Part shown: one piece after another, positions 46,467 through 54,913 of the stretch | How positions within the stretch are numbered: the first letter of the stretch is position 1 | How the letters are laid out: every line of letters starts with the position of its first letter | From: JADKAV01 sp963733395 | GTDB taxonomy: Bacteria; Actinomycetota; Actinomycetes; S36-B12; UBA10799 | Assembly (NCBI GenBank): GCA_963733395.1 | Contig: CAVTCZ010000019.1 | Span: forward strand, 186,001 to 250,000 | Direction of reading: 5' to 3' | DNA length: 64,000 nt | Translations under genes and position numbers: made by a program | The notes under the pieces: generated by a model | Seen by the model: the letters and a program-made list of their open reading frames with translations, nothing else | Databases searched by the model: none | Told to the model about the DNA's origin: nothing

Positions 46467-46874
46467 TCATGACTGGGCGCGACAGGCCTGGCACAACCCT
46501 GGCAGCGACATGTAGTCCAGGTCGGCGGCGAAGCCGTGCTCACGTTCCAACGCCGCGACCAGCCCGTCTGCCAGCCCGACATCCGCCGAGGTCTGGGCAC
46601 CGCAGCGCTGGCACACCAGGTGCAGATGCGGGGTGGGGTCGACCGCGTGGTAGACCGGCGGGCCGTGGCCGATGTGGGTATGGGTGATCAGGCCGACCTC
46701 GACGAGGACGTCCAGCGCCCGGTACACCGTGGAGGTGTCCACGTCGGGCAGTTCCGCGGCGATCTGCTCGGGGGTGCAGTGGCGCAGTCGCTGCACCGAC
46801 TCCCACACCTCCCGGCGCTGGCCGGTGAGGCGGTAACCGTGGTCCCGCAACCGGGACTCGAACTCGTCGTTCAC
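46467..46874 (-). CDS. Fur family transcriptional regulator
   Basis: This is a 135-aa winged-helix metalloregulator. DNA-binding part RLTGQRREVWESVQRL with DVDTSTVYRALDVLVEVGLI. Structural zinc site Cys88, Cys91, Cys128, Cys131 in LVCQRCG and GLCQACRAQ, with HLHLVC before it. Whether it senses iron, zinc or peroxide cannot be decided. The THTHIGHGPPVYH region carries several His. It overlaps the nitrobindin gene by 4 bp (GTGA). Confidence 0.88.
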   Translation of the reverse strand: MNDEFESRLRDHGYRLTGQRREVWESVQRLRHCTPEQIAAELPDVDTSTVYRALDVLVEVGLITHTHIGHGPPVYHAVDPTPHLHLVCQRCGAQTSADVGLADGLVAALEREHGFAADLDYMSLPGLCQACRAQS

Positions 46875-47380
46875 ACGCTGGTCAGTTTGGCGGCCAGGTG
46901 GTTGGTCAACGGCTGGCCCATGGCCGACATGTCGAAGGTCCAGGCGAGGTCGCCGTCCGGCACGAGGCCGTAGAGGCGATGCCCGCCGACGTACTCCTTG
47001 GCGCTCGCGGTGCGCATCACGGAGTCGGTGCTCATCTCCAGGCTGGCCCGGGTGATCCGGGCATCCTGGATGTCGGCGATGGTGACCTTGCCGTGCCACA
47101 CCTCGGCGTAGCCGGTCGGGTGGGTGAACAGCGCTTCGAACTCGTTGTCGGGGCGGGGGCGGAAGTAAGCCGACTCCATCGCGCTGGGCCGGACCCGGTT
47201 GCCCTCGTCGTCCAGGATCCACGAGCGCGAGTGCATCGCGATGAACGGCCGGCCGTCGCAGGAGAAGGACACCTCCTGACCGAAGCGGAAGTCCTCGATG
47301 GTGGGGTAATGCCCGGTCCCCACACCCACCCACTGGCCGAGCAGCCAGGACAAGGGCAGTATCTCGGGGGGCAGGTCCAC
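46871..47380 (-). CDS. Nitrobindin family heme-binding protein (FABP-like, DUF1794)
   Basis: This is a 169-aa lipocalin-like barrel. The defining GxWxGxGxGxYP motif appears as GQWVGVGTGHYP at residues 15-26, and the proximal heme His lies in EYVGGHRLYG. Actinobacterial nitrobindins bind ferric heme and isomerise peroxynitrite to nitrate. GTG 47380 shares one base with the stop of the upstream 32-aa gene, and its own stop overlaps fur. Confidence 0.88.
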   Translation of the reverse strand: MDLPPEILPLSWLLGQWVGVGTGHYPTIEDFRFGQEVSFSCDGRPFIAMHSRSWILDDEGNRVRPSAMESAYFRPRPDNEFEALFTHPTGYAEVWHGKVTIADIQDARITRASLEMSTDSVMRTASAKEYVGGHRLYGLVPDGDLAWTFDMSAMGQPLTNHLAAKLTSV

Positions 47381-47478
47381 TACTGACTCTTGAACAGTCG
47401 GTAGATGACGTATACGGAGAACCACGCGATGAACACGCTCACCAGCACCAGCAGCGACGTGAAGAACACCTCAGTCAT
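47380..47478 (-). CDS. 32-aa single-span membrane protein
   Basis: This very short gene encodes MTEVFFTSLLVLVSVFIAWF then SVYVIYRLFKSQ: one hydrophobic helix with a positive C-terminal end. TACGCT at 47485-47490 lies six bases before the ATG, matching the leaderless promoters elsewhere, and the stop TAG shares a base with the GTG of the nitrobindin gene. Promoter, start and coupling together make it a real first gene of the redox operon. The function is unknown. Confidence 0.7.
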   Translation of the reverse strand: MTEVFFTSLLVLVSVFIAWFSVYVIYRLFKSQ

Positions 47479-47501
47479 GCGACCAGCGTAGTCCCTGCGG
47501 C

Positions 47502-47718
47502 GGTGGGCTGGTCCGCGCGGCACGGTGGATTGCGTCTGCGGCAACGTTGGTGCCTGTCGCGCAATTTGCCCGGGTGGGTTGGTCTCGCGCGGCTGCGGTG
47601 GATTGCGTCTGCGGCAACCTGGTGTCTGTCGCGCAATTTGCCGGGTGGGTTGGTCCGGCGCGGCTGCGGTGGATTGCGTCTGCGGCAACCGTGGTGTCTG
47701 TCGCGCAATTTGCCCGGG
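47502..47718. repeat. E-family palindromic repeat, three tandem units
   Basis: GTGGATTGCG begins units at 47525, 47598 and 47669 (periods 73 and 71). Each unit runs through TCTGCGGCAAC to TGTCGCGCAATTTGCC, and the spacer GGGTGGGTTGGTC(C)G recurs between units and partly before the first. Each unit can pair ATTGCG with CGCAAT. It occupies most of the gap between the 32-aa gene and the DsrE gene. Confidence 0.85.
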
Positions 47719-47806
47719 CGACTCAGGTGTGGCGGATGCAGGACCTCGACGGACATCGGCGACCCCACCTACGCCGGCGGTGGCGATCTGCGCCAAAGCC
47801 GAGTAG

Positions 47807-48154
47807 TCAGTACGTGACGGCCTGCGCATCCGCGTCCAGCAAGGCCTCCACGAGCGTGGTGGCCCCGGCGATCCGGGCGCCCGGGCGCAGATCCTCGTCG
47901 GTCAGCCCGCGGCGGGCGGCGCACTGGCTGCACACCGACACCGAATGGAGGGTGTCGAGCGTGGCGGCCAGATCCGGTGCGAACTCGAGGTCGTAGGCGG
48001 GTTCCTGGCCCGGGACCGCGAGCAGCGTTGCGGGTCCGGACAGCCACAGGTCCACCCGGGCGCCGGCAGCCACCGCGGCCAGCGAGACCGTCAAGGCGGC
48101 GGCGATCTTCTCCGGCTCGTCGGTGGTCAGTTGGACGACCAGTGGCCGCGGCAT
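47807..48154 (-). CDS. DsrE family protein
   Basis: This is a 115-aa protein with a DsrE/TusD-like fold: VVQLTTDEPEKIAAALTVSLAA, VDLWLSGPATLLAVPG and a CxxC (SVCSQCAARRGL) that could carry a persulfide. The final helix has GATTLVEALLDADAQAVTY. It begins one base after the DUF4395 stop. It may relay sulfur with the neighbouring thioredoxin-type proteins. Confidence 0.8.
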   Translation of the reverse strand: MPRPLVVQLTTDEPEKIAAALTVSLAAVAAGARVDLWLSGPATLLAVPGQEPAYDLEFAPDLAATLDTLHSVSVCSQCAARRGLTDEDLRPGARIAGATTLVEALLDADAQAVTY

Positions 48155-48155
48155 G

Positions 48156-48644
48156 TCAGACCCGCGAACGGAATCCGGTGTCCGTGAGATCCAGCACCGG
48201 CTCGCTTTCCGGCGCCGGCATGGCGGTGGCGGGGATGAGTTTGCGCACCCGCAGGTAGATCTCGCAGCCGAGGCAGAACCCGAACACCGCGTTCAGTGCC
48301 GCTGCGAACAGGGCGAACCCGGCGAAGATCCACACGCCCAGGGTCCAGGCGAAGAGCATGCTCACGCTGGCGGCCAGGGCGAACCCCAGCCCCACAGCCT
48401 GCGCGAACTGCGGCGGCAGCGGGTCCTCCATGTGCGCCGGTGCAGCCAGCCGGGGCCGGATGAACCTTCTGAAGATCCAGCCGTAGGGCTGTGCACTCGG
48501 GCCGAGGATGGCGCCGAAGGCGAAGACCAGCGTCTGCACGCTGATGAGTATCGCGGCGATGGGTCCGGGCGTGGTCAGGATGACCAGCGCGAGCACGACG
48601 GTCGTGATGGCGGCGGAGAAACGGGTACCGCGGGGGTCGATCAC
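48156..48644 (-). CDS. DUF4395 domain membrane protein
   Basis: This is a 162-aa protein with about four helices and the DUF4395 hallmark PRGTRFSAAIT, FGAILGPSAQPYGWIFRRFIRPRL and FGFCLGCEIY. DUF4395 proteins usually accompany thioredoxin-like or rhodanese genes in actinomycetes, and both kinds of neighbour are present here. GTG 48644 has GAGAGG six bases upstream. It is divergent from the thioredoxin gene. Confidence 0.85.
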   Translation of the reverse strand: MIDPRGTRFSAAITTVVLALVILTTPGPIAAILISVQTLVFAFGAILGPSAQPYGWIFRRFIRPRLAAPAHMEDPLPPQFAQAVGLGFALAASVSMLFAWTLGVWIFAGFALFAAALNAVFGFCLGCEIYLRVRKLIPATAMPAPESEPVLDLTDTGFRSRV

Positions 48645-48776
48645 TGAGAACCTCTCGGGGGGATGGCTTAGTGTGTTAACCCGAAGTGCGACTCAGGCAT
48701 TCCTGACTCAACGGGACCTTCTCAGGGTACGTGGTGTGTCGGGAATGTCCCGGCTGTGGGAGGTGTTCTGCACAAC

Positions 48777-49193
48777 ATGTCGGGTTTTTGGGTGCTGGCC
48801 GCCCTGTTGGTGCTGCTCGCCGCGTTCGGCGCATGGCGGCACCTGGCGGACGGCCGGTTGAAGCAGCAGCGGGCCGGGGGCGAGCGGCTTTCGTCCTCGC
48901 AGGTGGGCGGCGAGCTCGGCGAGCAAGCCACTCTCGTCCAGTTCACTTCCGCCTTCTGCGCCCCCTGTCGGGCAACCAAGCGGATCCTCGGCGAGGTGGC
49001 GCAGATGCTTCCCGGCGTCAAACACCTCGACCTCGATGTCGAGGAGTACCTCGACCTGGCAAGGGACCTCAACATCGCCCGCACTCCGACCGTGCTCGTG
49101 CTGGACTCCAAGGGCACCATCGTGAAGCGTGCTTCCGGCCAGCCGCGCAAGGCCGATGTGATCGCGGCGCTCGGCGAGGCGATTCCGGCGTAA
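48777..49193 (+). CDS. Membrane-anchored thioredoxin family protein
   Basis: This is 138 aa. An N-terminal helix (about residues 3-20) anchors a thioredoxin domain with CAPC at 61-64 (FTSAFCAPCRATKRIL) and the cis-Pro loop IARTPTVLVLD. The start may instead be GTG 48756, seven codons earlier. ATG 48777 gives the cleaner anchor. It is divergent from the DUF4395-DsrE pair with which it is probably functionally linked. Confidence 0.85.
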   Translation: MSGFWVLAALLVLLAAFGAWRHLADGRLKQQRAGGERLSSSQVGGELGEQATLVQFTSAFCAPCRATKRILGEVAQMLPGVKHLDLDVEEYLDLARDLNIARTPTVLVLDSKGTIVKRASGQPRKADVIAALGEAIPA

Positions 49194-49210
49194 CGGCCTT
49201 CCCGTTCCAC

Positions 49211-49268
49211 GTTCGTTGGACGTTGTGCGGCGTGGTGAGAGAACCCACGCGTGGCTTCGCTCACCACG
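49211..49268. repeat. F-family palindrome, copy 2
   Basis: GTTCGTTGGACGTTGTGC leads into an imperfect 34-bp palindrome, TGGTGAGAGAACCCACG on the left and the near-complement CGTGGCTTCGCTCACCA on the right, centred on ACGCGT. The leader and centre match the copy at 28406-28462. It lies between the thioredoxin gene and glnR. Confidence 0.75.
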
Positions 49269-49430
49269 TGGATCTTCTCCGACCTCGTGCGAGCCGATCG
49301 CCCGGCTGAACCAGCGCCGAAAGACAGCCGCTCCAGCCGCTCGCCGACGACGGATGGCGGCCGTGAGGAACTGCTGCCGCAACAGGTCCACGCGGTCTGC
49401 AATATCGTGGTGATGGTCCGGAGGTGACCC

Positions 49431-50129
49431 GTGAGCAGTGTGCTGCTGATGACCGATGCGGTCGAACCCAGCGATCACGTGCTGCCCGCACTGGGTCTGC
49501 TCTCGCATCAGATCCGTGTCCTGCCCGCTGAGGCGGCGGCCCTGATCGACGCGCCGCCCGGTGAGTTGATCCTCGTGGACGGCCGGCGGGATCTGCCCGG
49601 CGCCCGTGGCCTGTGCCGGGTGCTGCACGCCACCGGGTCCGACATGCCGGTCCTGCTGATCATCACCGAGGGCGGGCTGGCGGCCCTGGCCCCGGACTGG
49701 GGGGTCGACGACATCCTGTTGGACACCGCCGGCCCCGGCGAGGTCGAGGCCCGCTTCCGACTGGCCCTCGGGCGGCTTGCCGACTCCGAGCACGATGCCG
49801 AGCCGGAGATCCAGCACGGGGAGCTGCTCATCAACGAATCCAGCTACACGGCCACCGTGCGCGGCCGGGTGCTCGACCTCACGTACAAGGAGTTCGAGCT
49901 GCTCAAGTACCTGTCCCAACACCCGGGCAGGGTCTTCACCCGCCAGCAACTGCTGCAAGAGGTGTGGGGCTACGACTACTTCGGCGGCACCCGTACCGTC
50001 GACGTCCACGTCCGCCGGCTGCGGGCGAAACTCGGGCCGGAGTACGAGTCCCTGATCGGCACGGTGCGCAACGTCGGCTACCGGCTGGTGCCACCGCGGG
50101 CCGACCGGGAAGCGGAGTTCCAGCAGTGA
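49431..50129 (+). CDS. glnR: GlnR-like OmpR-family response regulator
   Basis: This is 232 aa. The N-terminal receiver-like domain contains LILVDGRRDLPGARGLCRVLHA and LLIITEGGLAALAPDWGVDD, closely resembling GlnR of mycobacteria and Streptomyces, an orphan regulator of nitrogen genes that lacks a normal phosphorylation pocket. The C-terminal winged helix has LTYKEFELLKYLSQHPGRVF and GGTRTVDVHVRRLRAKLG. GGAGG stands six bases before GTG 49431. The position upstream of mshD resembles other actinomycetes. Confidence 0.85.
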   Translation: MSSVLLMTDAVEPSDHVLPALGLLSHQIRVLPAEAAALIDAPPGELILVDGRRDLPGARGLCRVLHATGSDMPVLLIITEGGLAALAPDWGVDDILLDTAGPGEVEARFRLALGRLADSEHDAEPEIQHGELLINESSYTATVRGRVLDLTYKEFELLKYLSQHPGRVFTRQQLLQEVWGYDYFGGTRTVDVHVRRLRAKLGPEYESLIGTVRNVGYRLVPPRADREAEFQQ

Positions 50130-50139
50130 AGGCCGCTGC

Positions 50140-51030
50140 GTGACCGAGATCGCCTGGAGCAGGCAGGTTCGCGCCGAGGACGTGGCCGCCGTCGACGCCA
50201 TGCTCGATCGGGTCAGCGACGCGGACGGTGTGTCCTCGCTGTCGGAGCACACGTACCTGCATCTGCTGGCCGGTGGCGGCAACGGGCCATGGCACGGGCT
50301 CGTCCGGCGGGACGGGCGGATCGTCGGCTACGCGTACGTCTCAGCCGATGCCGAACCGGTGGCGGAGTTCCTGGTCGACCCGTCGGTGCGGGATCAGGGC
50401 CTCGGTGCGCAAATGCTCGCCGAGATCCTCGAGTTCCGCCCGGACGTACGGATCTGGGCCCACGGTCAGCTGCCGGCCGCCGCCGCGATCGCCGCCGGCG
50501 CCGGGCTGGTGCCGGTCCGCAGGCTCTGCCGCTACACCCGCGACCTCGATGCAGTGCCTGAGATCGGTCTACCGGCCGGGGTCACGGTGCGGGAGTTCAC
50601 GCTGGCCGATGCTCCCGCGTGGCTGGCCTTGAACGCGGCCGCTTTCGTGGATCTGCCGGATCAGGGCTCGTGGACCGCAGACGACCTGGCCGAGCGGCTG
50701 GCGCAGCCCTGGTTCGACCCTGCGGGATTCCTGTTGGCCTTCGACGACCAGGGACTGGTGGGCTGCCACTGGACGAAGGTCCATGGCGGTGGTGGCCACG
50801 GACATGAGCAGACCGGCGAGGTGTACGTGCTGGCGGTGTCGCCGCGCGTGCGCGGGACCGGGCTGGGCCCGGCGCTGACGGCCCTGGGGTTGCGCTATCT
50901 GCAGGGATTGGGGTTGGCCACGGTGATGCTGTACGTGGATGTCCGTAACACCGCAGCGGTGACGATGTACGAGCGGCTCGGGTTCCGGTGCGCCGACTGC
51001 GACGTGCAGTACGCCGTGCCTGCGAAGTAG
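50140..51030 (+). CDS. mshD: Mycothiol synthase
   Basis: This is a 296-aa tandem GNAT protein. The N-terminal half has VDPSVRDQGLGAQMLAEIL and the C-terminal half the active acetyl-CoA site VSPRVRGTGLGPALTALGLRYL with VMLYVDVRNTAAVTMYERLGF. It acetylates Cys-GlcN-Ins in the last step of mycothiol synthesis. GTG 50140 lies 10 bp after glnR. Mrx1 in this window uses the product. Confidence 0.93.
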   Translation: MTEIAWSRQVRAEDVAAVDAMLDRVSDADGVSSLSEHTYLHLLAGGGNGPWHGLVRRDGRIVGYAYVSADAEPVAEFLVDPSVRDQGLGAQMLAEILEFRPDVRIWAHGQLPAAAAIAAGAGLVPVRRLCRYTRDLDAVPEIGLPAGVTVREFTLADAPAWLALNAAAFVDLPDQGSWTADDLAERLAQPWFDPAGFLLAFDDQGLVGCHWTKVHGGGGHGHEQTGEVYVLAVSPRVRGTGLGPALTALGLRYLQGLGLATVMLYVDVRNTAAVTMYERLGFRCADCDVQYAVPAK

Positions 51031-51080
51031 CCGGTTGACGCGAACGCGACCGCACCGGGGCTTTCTGGCACCCTGGGGGC

Positions 51081-53177
51081 ATGACCTCCGCCGCCTCTGA
51101 AACCGCCACCGTGGTGGACGACCTGCCCGACCACCGCTTCATCGACCGGGAACTGAGCTGGCTGGCGTTCAACCAGCGGGTCCTGGAACTGGCCGAGAAC
51201 GAAGACCTGCCGTTGCTGGAGCGGGCCAAGTTCCTGGCCATTTTCGCGTCCAACCTCGATGAGTTCTTCATGGTCCGGGTCGCCGGCCTCAAGCGCCGGA
51301 TCGCAGCCGGCATCGCGGTCAAGGCGGCCAGCGGGCTGTTGCCGCGCGAGGTGCACGACGCCGTGCTGGTGCATTCCCACGACCTGATGCGCCGCCAGGC
51401 CGGGTGCTGGAGCGAGCGTGTCCGCCCGGCACTGGACGACGAGGGGATCACCCTGGTCCGCTGGGCCGATCTCACCGCAGACGAGCGCCAGCGCCTGTCC
51501 GGGCTCTTCCGGGACAAGATCTATCCGGTGCTCACGCCTTTGGCCGTGGACCCCGGGCACCCCTTCCCCTACATCTCCGGGCTGTCGCTCAACCTCGCGG
51601 TCGTGGTCCGCAATCCGGCCACCGGCACTGAACTGTTCGCGCGGGTCAAGGTGCCGCCCAGCCTGGACCGCTTCCTGGCCATCGGGGACTCGCGCTTCGT
51701 CCCGCTCGAGGACGTCATCGCCCAGCATCTCGACCAGTTGTTCCCCGGAATGGACATCCTGGAGAACCACGTGTTCCGGGTCACCCGCAACGAGGACCTC
51801 GAGGTCGAGGAGGACGACGCCGAGAACCTGCTGAAGGCCCTCGAGCGGGAGCTGACCAAGCGCAGGTTCGGGCCGCCGGTGCGCCTCGAGGTGGAACAGA
51901 CGATCGCGCCGCACGTGCTCGACCTGCTGGTTCGCGAACTCGGTGTGGCCGAGAACGAGGTCTTCATGCTGCCCGGCCCGCTGGACCTGCGGGGGCTGTG
52001 GGCGTTCGTCGGGCTCAACCGTGACGATCTGTCCGACCCGGCGTTCGTGCCGCGCACCAACAAGATGCTGCACGAGAACAAGGAGAGCGCCAGCGCCCCG
52101 AACGTGCTGGAGGCGATGCGCCGGCACGACGTGCTCCTGCACCACCCGTACGACTCGTTCTCCACCAGCGTGCAGCGGTTCCTGGAGCAGGCCGCGGCCG
52201 ACCCGAAGGTGCTGGCGATCAAGCAGACGCTGTACCGCACCTCCGGCGACTCCCCGATCATCGACGCTCTGATCGATGCTGCCGAGGCGGGCAAGCAGGT
52301 GCTGGCCCTCGTGGAGATCAAGGCCCGGTTCGACGAGAGCGCCAACATCAAGTGGGCCCGCAAGCTGGAACGCGCGGGCGTGCACGTGGTGTACGGCCTG
52401 GTGGGCTTGAAGACCCACTGCAAGTTGTCGATGGTCGTGCGCGACGACGGCGATCGGTTGCGCAGGTACTGCCACCTGGGCACCGGCAACTACCACCCCA
52501 AGACCGCCCGGTTGTACGAGGACTTCGGGCTGCTCACCGTGGACGACCAGGTGGGTCGGGACGTCGCCAACCTGTTCAACCAGTTGTCCGGCTACTCGAT
52601 GCACACCGAATACGACCGACTGCTGGTCGCCCCGCACTCGATCCGGTCCGGGCTCGTCGAACGGATCGAGCAGGAGGTGGCCAACCACGAGGCCGGTCTG
52701 CCCGCGGGAATCCGCTTCAAGTGCAACTCGATCGTGGACGAGAAGGTCATCGACTCCCTCTACCGGGCCTCCATGGCAGGAGTGCCGGTGGATGTGCTGG
52801 TGCGTGGGATCTGCGCCATCCGCCCGCAGGTGCCGGGTATGAGCGACAACCTGCGCGTGCGCAGCATCCTCGGGCGCTTCCTGGAGCATTCCCGGGCGTA
52901 CGAGTTCGTCAACGGCGGCGACACCCAGGTGTGGATCGGGTCGGCCGACCTCATGCACCGCAACCTCGACCGCCGGGTCGAGACGCTGGTCTCGTTACAG
53001 GTTCCCGACCAGATCGCATACGTGGGGGAAATCCTCGACCGGGCCTTCGAGCCGGGGACGTCGGCATGGGATCTTGGGCCTGACGGACAATGGGTGCACA
53101 ACGTAGCGCCGGACGGTGGCCAGCTGGAGGACTTCCAGGCGTACATGATCCGGCGCAAGCACCTACGCGGAGGGTGA
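51081..53177 (+). CDS. ppk1: Polyphosphate kinase 1
   Basis: This 698-aa enzyme has the four PPK1 domains: N-terminal FIDRELSWLAFNQRVLELA, head domain SNLDEFFMVRVAGLK, C1 with FDESANIKWARKLE and GLKTHCKLSMVVR (His446, predicted to be phosphorylated) and C2 with YCHLGTGNYHPKTARLYEDFGL and RSILGRFLEHSR. It makes polyphosphate from ATP. Its TGA overlaps the ATG of the CYTH-CHAD gene. CACCCT lies six bases before the ATG. Confidence 0.95.
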   Translation: MTSAASETATVVDDLPDHRFIDRELSWLAFNQRVLELAENEDLPLLERAKFLAIFASNLDEFFMVRVAGLKRRIAAGIAVKAASGLLPREVHDAVLVHSHDLMRRQAGCWSERVRPALDDEGITLVRWADLTADERQRLSGLFRDKIYPVLTPLAVDPGHPFPYISGLSLNLAVVVRNPATGTELFARVKVPPSLDRFLAIGDSRFVPLEDVIAQHLDQLFPGMDILENHVFRVTRNEDLEVEEDDAENLLKALERELTKRRFGPPVRLEVEQTIAPHVLDLLVRELGVAENEVFMLPGPLDLRGLWAFVGLNRDDLSDPAFVPRTNKMLHENKESASAPNVLEAMRRHDVLLHHPYDSFSTSVQRFLEQAAADPKVLAIKQTLYRTSGDSPIIDALIDAAEAGKQVLALVEIKARFDESANIKWARKLERAGVHVVYGLVGLKTHCKLSMVVRDDGDRLRRYCHLGTGNYHPKTARLYEDFGLLTVDDQVGRDVANLFNQLSGYSMHTEYDRLLVAPHSIRSGLVERIEQEVANHEAGLPAGIRFKCNSIVDEKVIDSLYRASMAGVPVDVLVRGICAIRPQVPGMSDNLRVRSILGRFLEHSRAYEFVNGGDTQVWIGSADLMHRNLDRRVETLVSLQVPDQIAYVGEILDRAFEPGTSAWDLGPDGQWVHNVAPDGGQLEDFQAYMIRRKHLRGG

Positions 53178-54913
53178 TGGACATGGGCGAGGCGGACAAC
53201 GAGGTACTCGAGGATCCGACCCCGCCGGACACCCGGGTGGCGCAGTTGCCCGACGATCCCGAGGACGAGATCTACCGTCCCCCGGAGGATGCTGTGAACG
53301 TGACGCCGCCGGTGGATGTCGTGACCATCGACCACGCCGAGGCCGGACTCGAGCCGCCGCAGGTCTACGAGGAGGCCGAAGAGTCGCCGCCGGTCGTGGT
53401 GCCGACGGCGGTGCGGGAACAGCCGCAGACGCTGCGGGTGCACGGCCTGTTCCGGTTGCCGGACCTCTCCGCCGCGGACACCGGGGTGACCCGGGCCAAG
53501 CGGCAGGTCACCCGCACACTCACGGCCGTCTACCACGACACCGACGACCTGCGGCTGGCCCGCTGGGGGGTCACGCTGCGCCGCTGGGACGGTGGCGACG
53601 ACCCGGGCTGGCATCTGGAACTCCCGGTTGCGGGGGCGCAGGGTCGGCCGGAGGAGGTGCGGCTGCCCGCGAGCGCGGGGGAGGCCGGTGACGTTCCCCG
53701 GGAACTGGCCGACCTGGTGCTCGGGTTCACGCGCAACGCCGCGCTGACGGCGGTGGCTGCCCTGCGCACCGAGCGCACCCCGTACCTGCTGTACCGCGCC
53801 GATGACGTCCCGTTCGCCGAACTCGTCGATGACACGGTCTCGGTGCTGGACGGCGAGCACCTGGCCGCGCGCTTCCGCGAACTCGAGGTCGGGGCGCTCG
53901 TCGACGATGCGGAGCTCGGGCCGGTGGTGGCCGCGCTGATGGCCGTGGGTGCGGTCCCCGGCTCGGCCCCCACGACGACGGCGGTGCTCGGCCCGGTGAC
54001 CCAGGAGCCGCCGGATGTGCCCGAACCGCAGATCGTGGGTCCGGAGGACCCGGCCGGCGCCGGGGTCACCGCCCACATCCGCCGGCATGCGCGGGCATTC
54101 CTGCTGCAGGACGTCCGGGTCCGCCGGGACCTGCCCGACAGCGTGCACCAGATGCGCGTGGCGGCACGGCGGTTGCGCAGCGGCTTGAAGGTCTTCGAGC
54201 CGATGCTGGATGTCGAATGGGCGGAGGCGCTGCGCACCGAACTCGGCTGGATCGCCGGTGAACTCGGCGTGAGCCGGGACACCGAGGTCCTGAAGGCGCG
54301 GATCGATCTGCACGCCGACGAGGTGGGTGAGGAATTCGCCGGCCTGATCCGGGCGGTGGTCGACCCGGCGCTCTCCGAACAGTGGCTCGACGCCCGCGAC
54401 CATGCGCTGTCCGCCATGGTCTCCCCGCGCTACCGCGCTTTCCTCGAGCAACTCGTCGACGCTGCCCGCGCCCCACGGCTCAACCACGTGGCCGACGCGC
54501 CGGCCGAGCAGGTGCTGCCCGCATTGGTGGACAAGGCCTGGAAGAAGCTCAAGAAGGAGGTCGCGCTGCTGCGCCTCGACGGTCCGTCGGACGAGTGGCA
54601 CGAGGCACGCATCCGGGCGAAGAAGGCCCGGTACGCCGCCGAAGCCGTCGCGCCGGTCATGGGCGAGGACGTGAAGCGATTCGCCAAGGCCCTGTCCGGG
54701 GTGACGGAGGTGCTCGGGGAGCACCAGGACGCCTGGGTCGCCCAGCACACCTTGAAGGCCCTGGCTGCCGGGCCGGACATCGACGGGCTCTCCGGCTTCA
54801 GCCTCGGCCTGTTGCACGAGTTCGAGTTCGAGCAGGAGTTGTTCGCACGCAACGACTTCGTGGACCTCTGGCCCGATGTCAAGAAGGCGCACAAGAAGGC
54901 CCGGCTGGCCTGA
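53177..54913 (+). CDS. CYTH and CHAD domain protein (polyphosphate-binding)
   Basis: This is about 578 aa. An acidic, Pro-rich leader (residues 1-85) precedes a CYTH-like domain with RAKRQVTRTLTAVYHDTDDLRLARWGVTLRRW-type strands (read in parts) and EVGALVDDAELG, and then a CHAD domain with HQMRVAARRLRSGLKVF and HEARIRAKKARYAAEAV, rich in conserved His, Arg and Lys. CHAD domains bind polyphosphate. It overlaps ppk by one base (TGATG) and mutT1 by one base. ATG 53183, after GGAGG, is an alternative start. Confidence 0.88.
   Translation: MDMGEADNEVLEDPTPPDTRVAQLPDDPEDEIYRPPEDAVNVTPPVDVVTIDHAEAGLEPPQVYEEAEESPPVVVPTAVREQPQTLRVHGLFRLPDLSAADTGVTRAKRQVTRTLTAVYHDTDDLRLARWGVTLRRWDGGDDPGWHLELPVAGAQGRPEEVRLPASAGEAGDVPRELADLVLGFTRNAALTAVAALRTERTPYLLYRADDVPFAELVDDTVSVLDGEHLAARFRELEVGALVDDAELGPVVAALMAVGAVPGSAPTTTAVLGPVTQEPPDVPEPQIVGPEDPAGAGVTAHIRRHARAFLLQDVRVRRDLPDSVHQMRVAARRLRSGLKVFEPMLDVEWAEALRTELGWIAGELGVSRDTEVLKARIDLHADEVGEEFAGLIRAVVDPALSEQWLDARDHALSAMVSPRYRAFLEQLVDAARAPRLNHVADAPAEQVLPALVDKAWKKLKKEVALLRLDGPSDEWHEARIRAKKARYAAEAVAPVMGEDVKRFAKALSGVTEVLGEHQDAWVAQHTLKALAAGPDIDGLSGFSLGLLHEFEFEQELFARNDFVDLWPDVKKAHKKARLA

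Noticed and set aside
47502..47718. Possible CRISPR array (three units, ~72-bp period)
   Set aside because: The whole unit including the spacer is repeated, the units are palindromic, there are only three, and no cas gene is nearby.
47380..47829. 149-aa ORF made by extending the 32-aa gene through the tandem E repeats
   Set aside because: The extension is a translation of the repeats themselves (recurring QIARQTP). The leaderless hexamer at 47485-47490 fixes the start at 47478.
52760..54892. Minus-strand ORF of 710 aa opposite the CYTH-CHAD gene
   Set aside because: It has the same shadow-frame character. The plus-strand gene has clear CHAD motifs and overlaps its neighbours properly.
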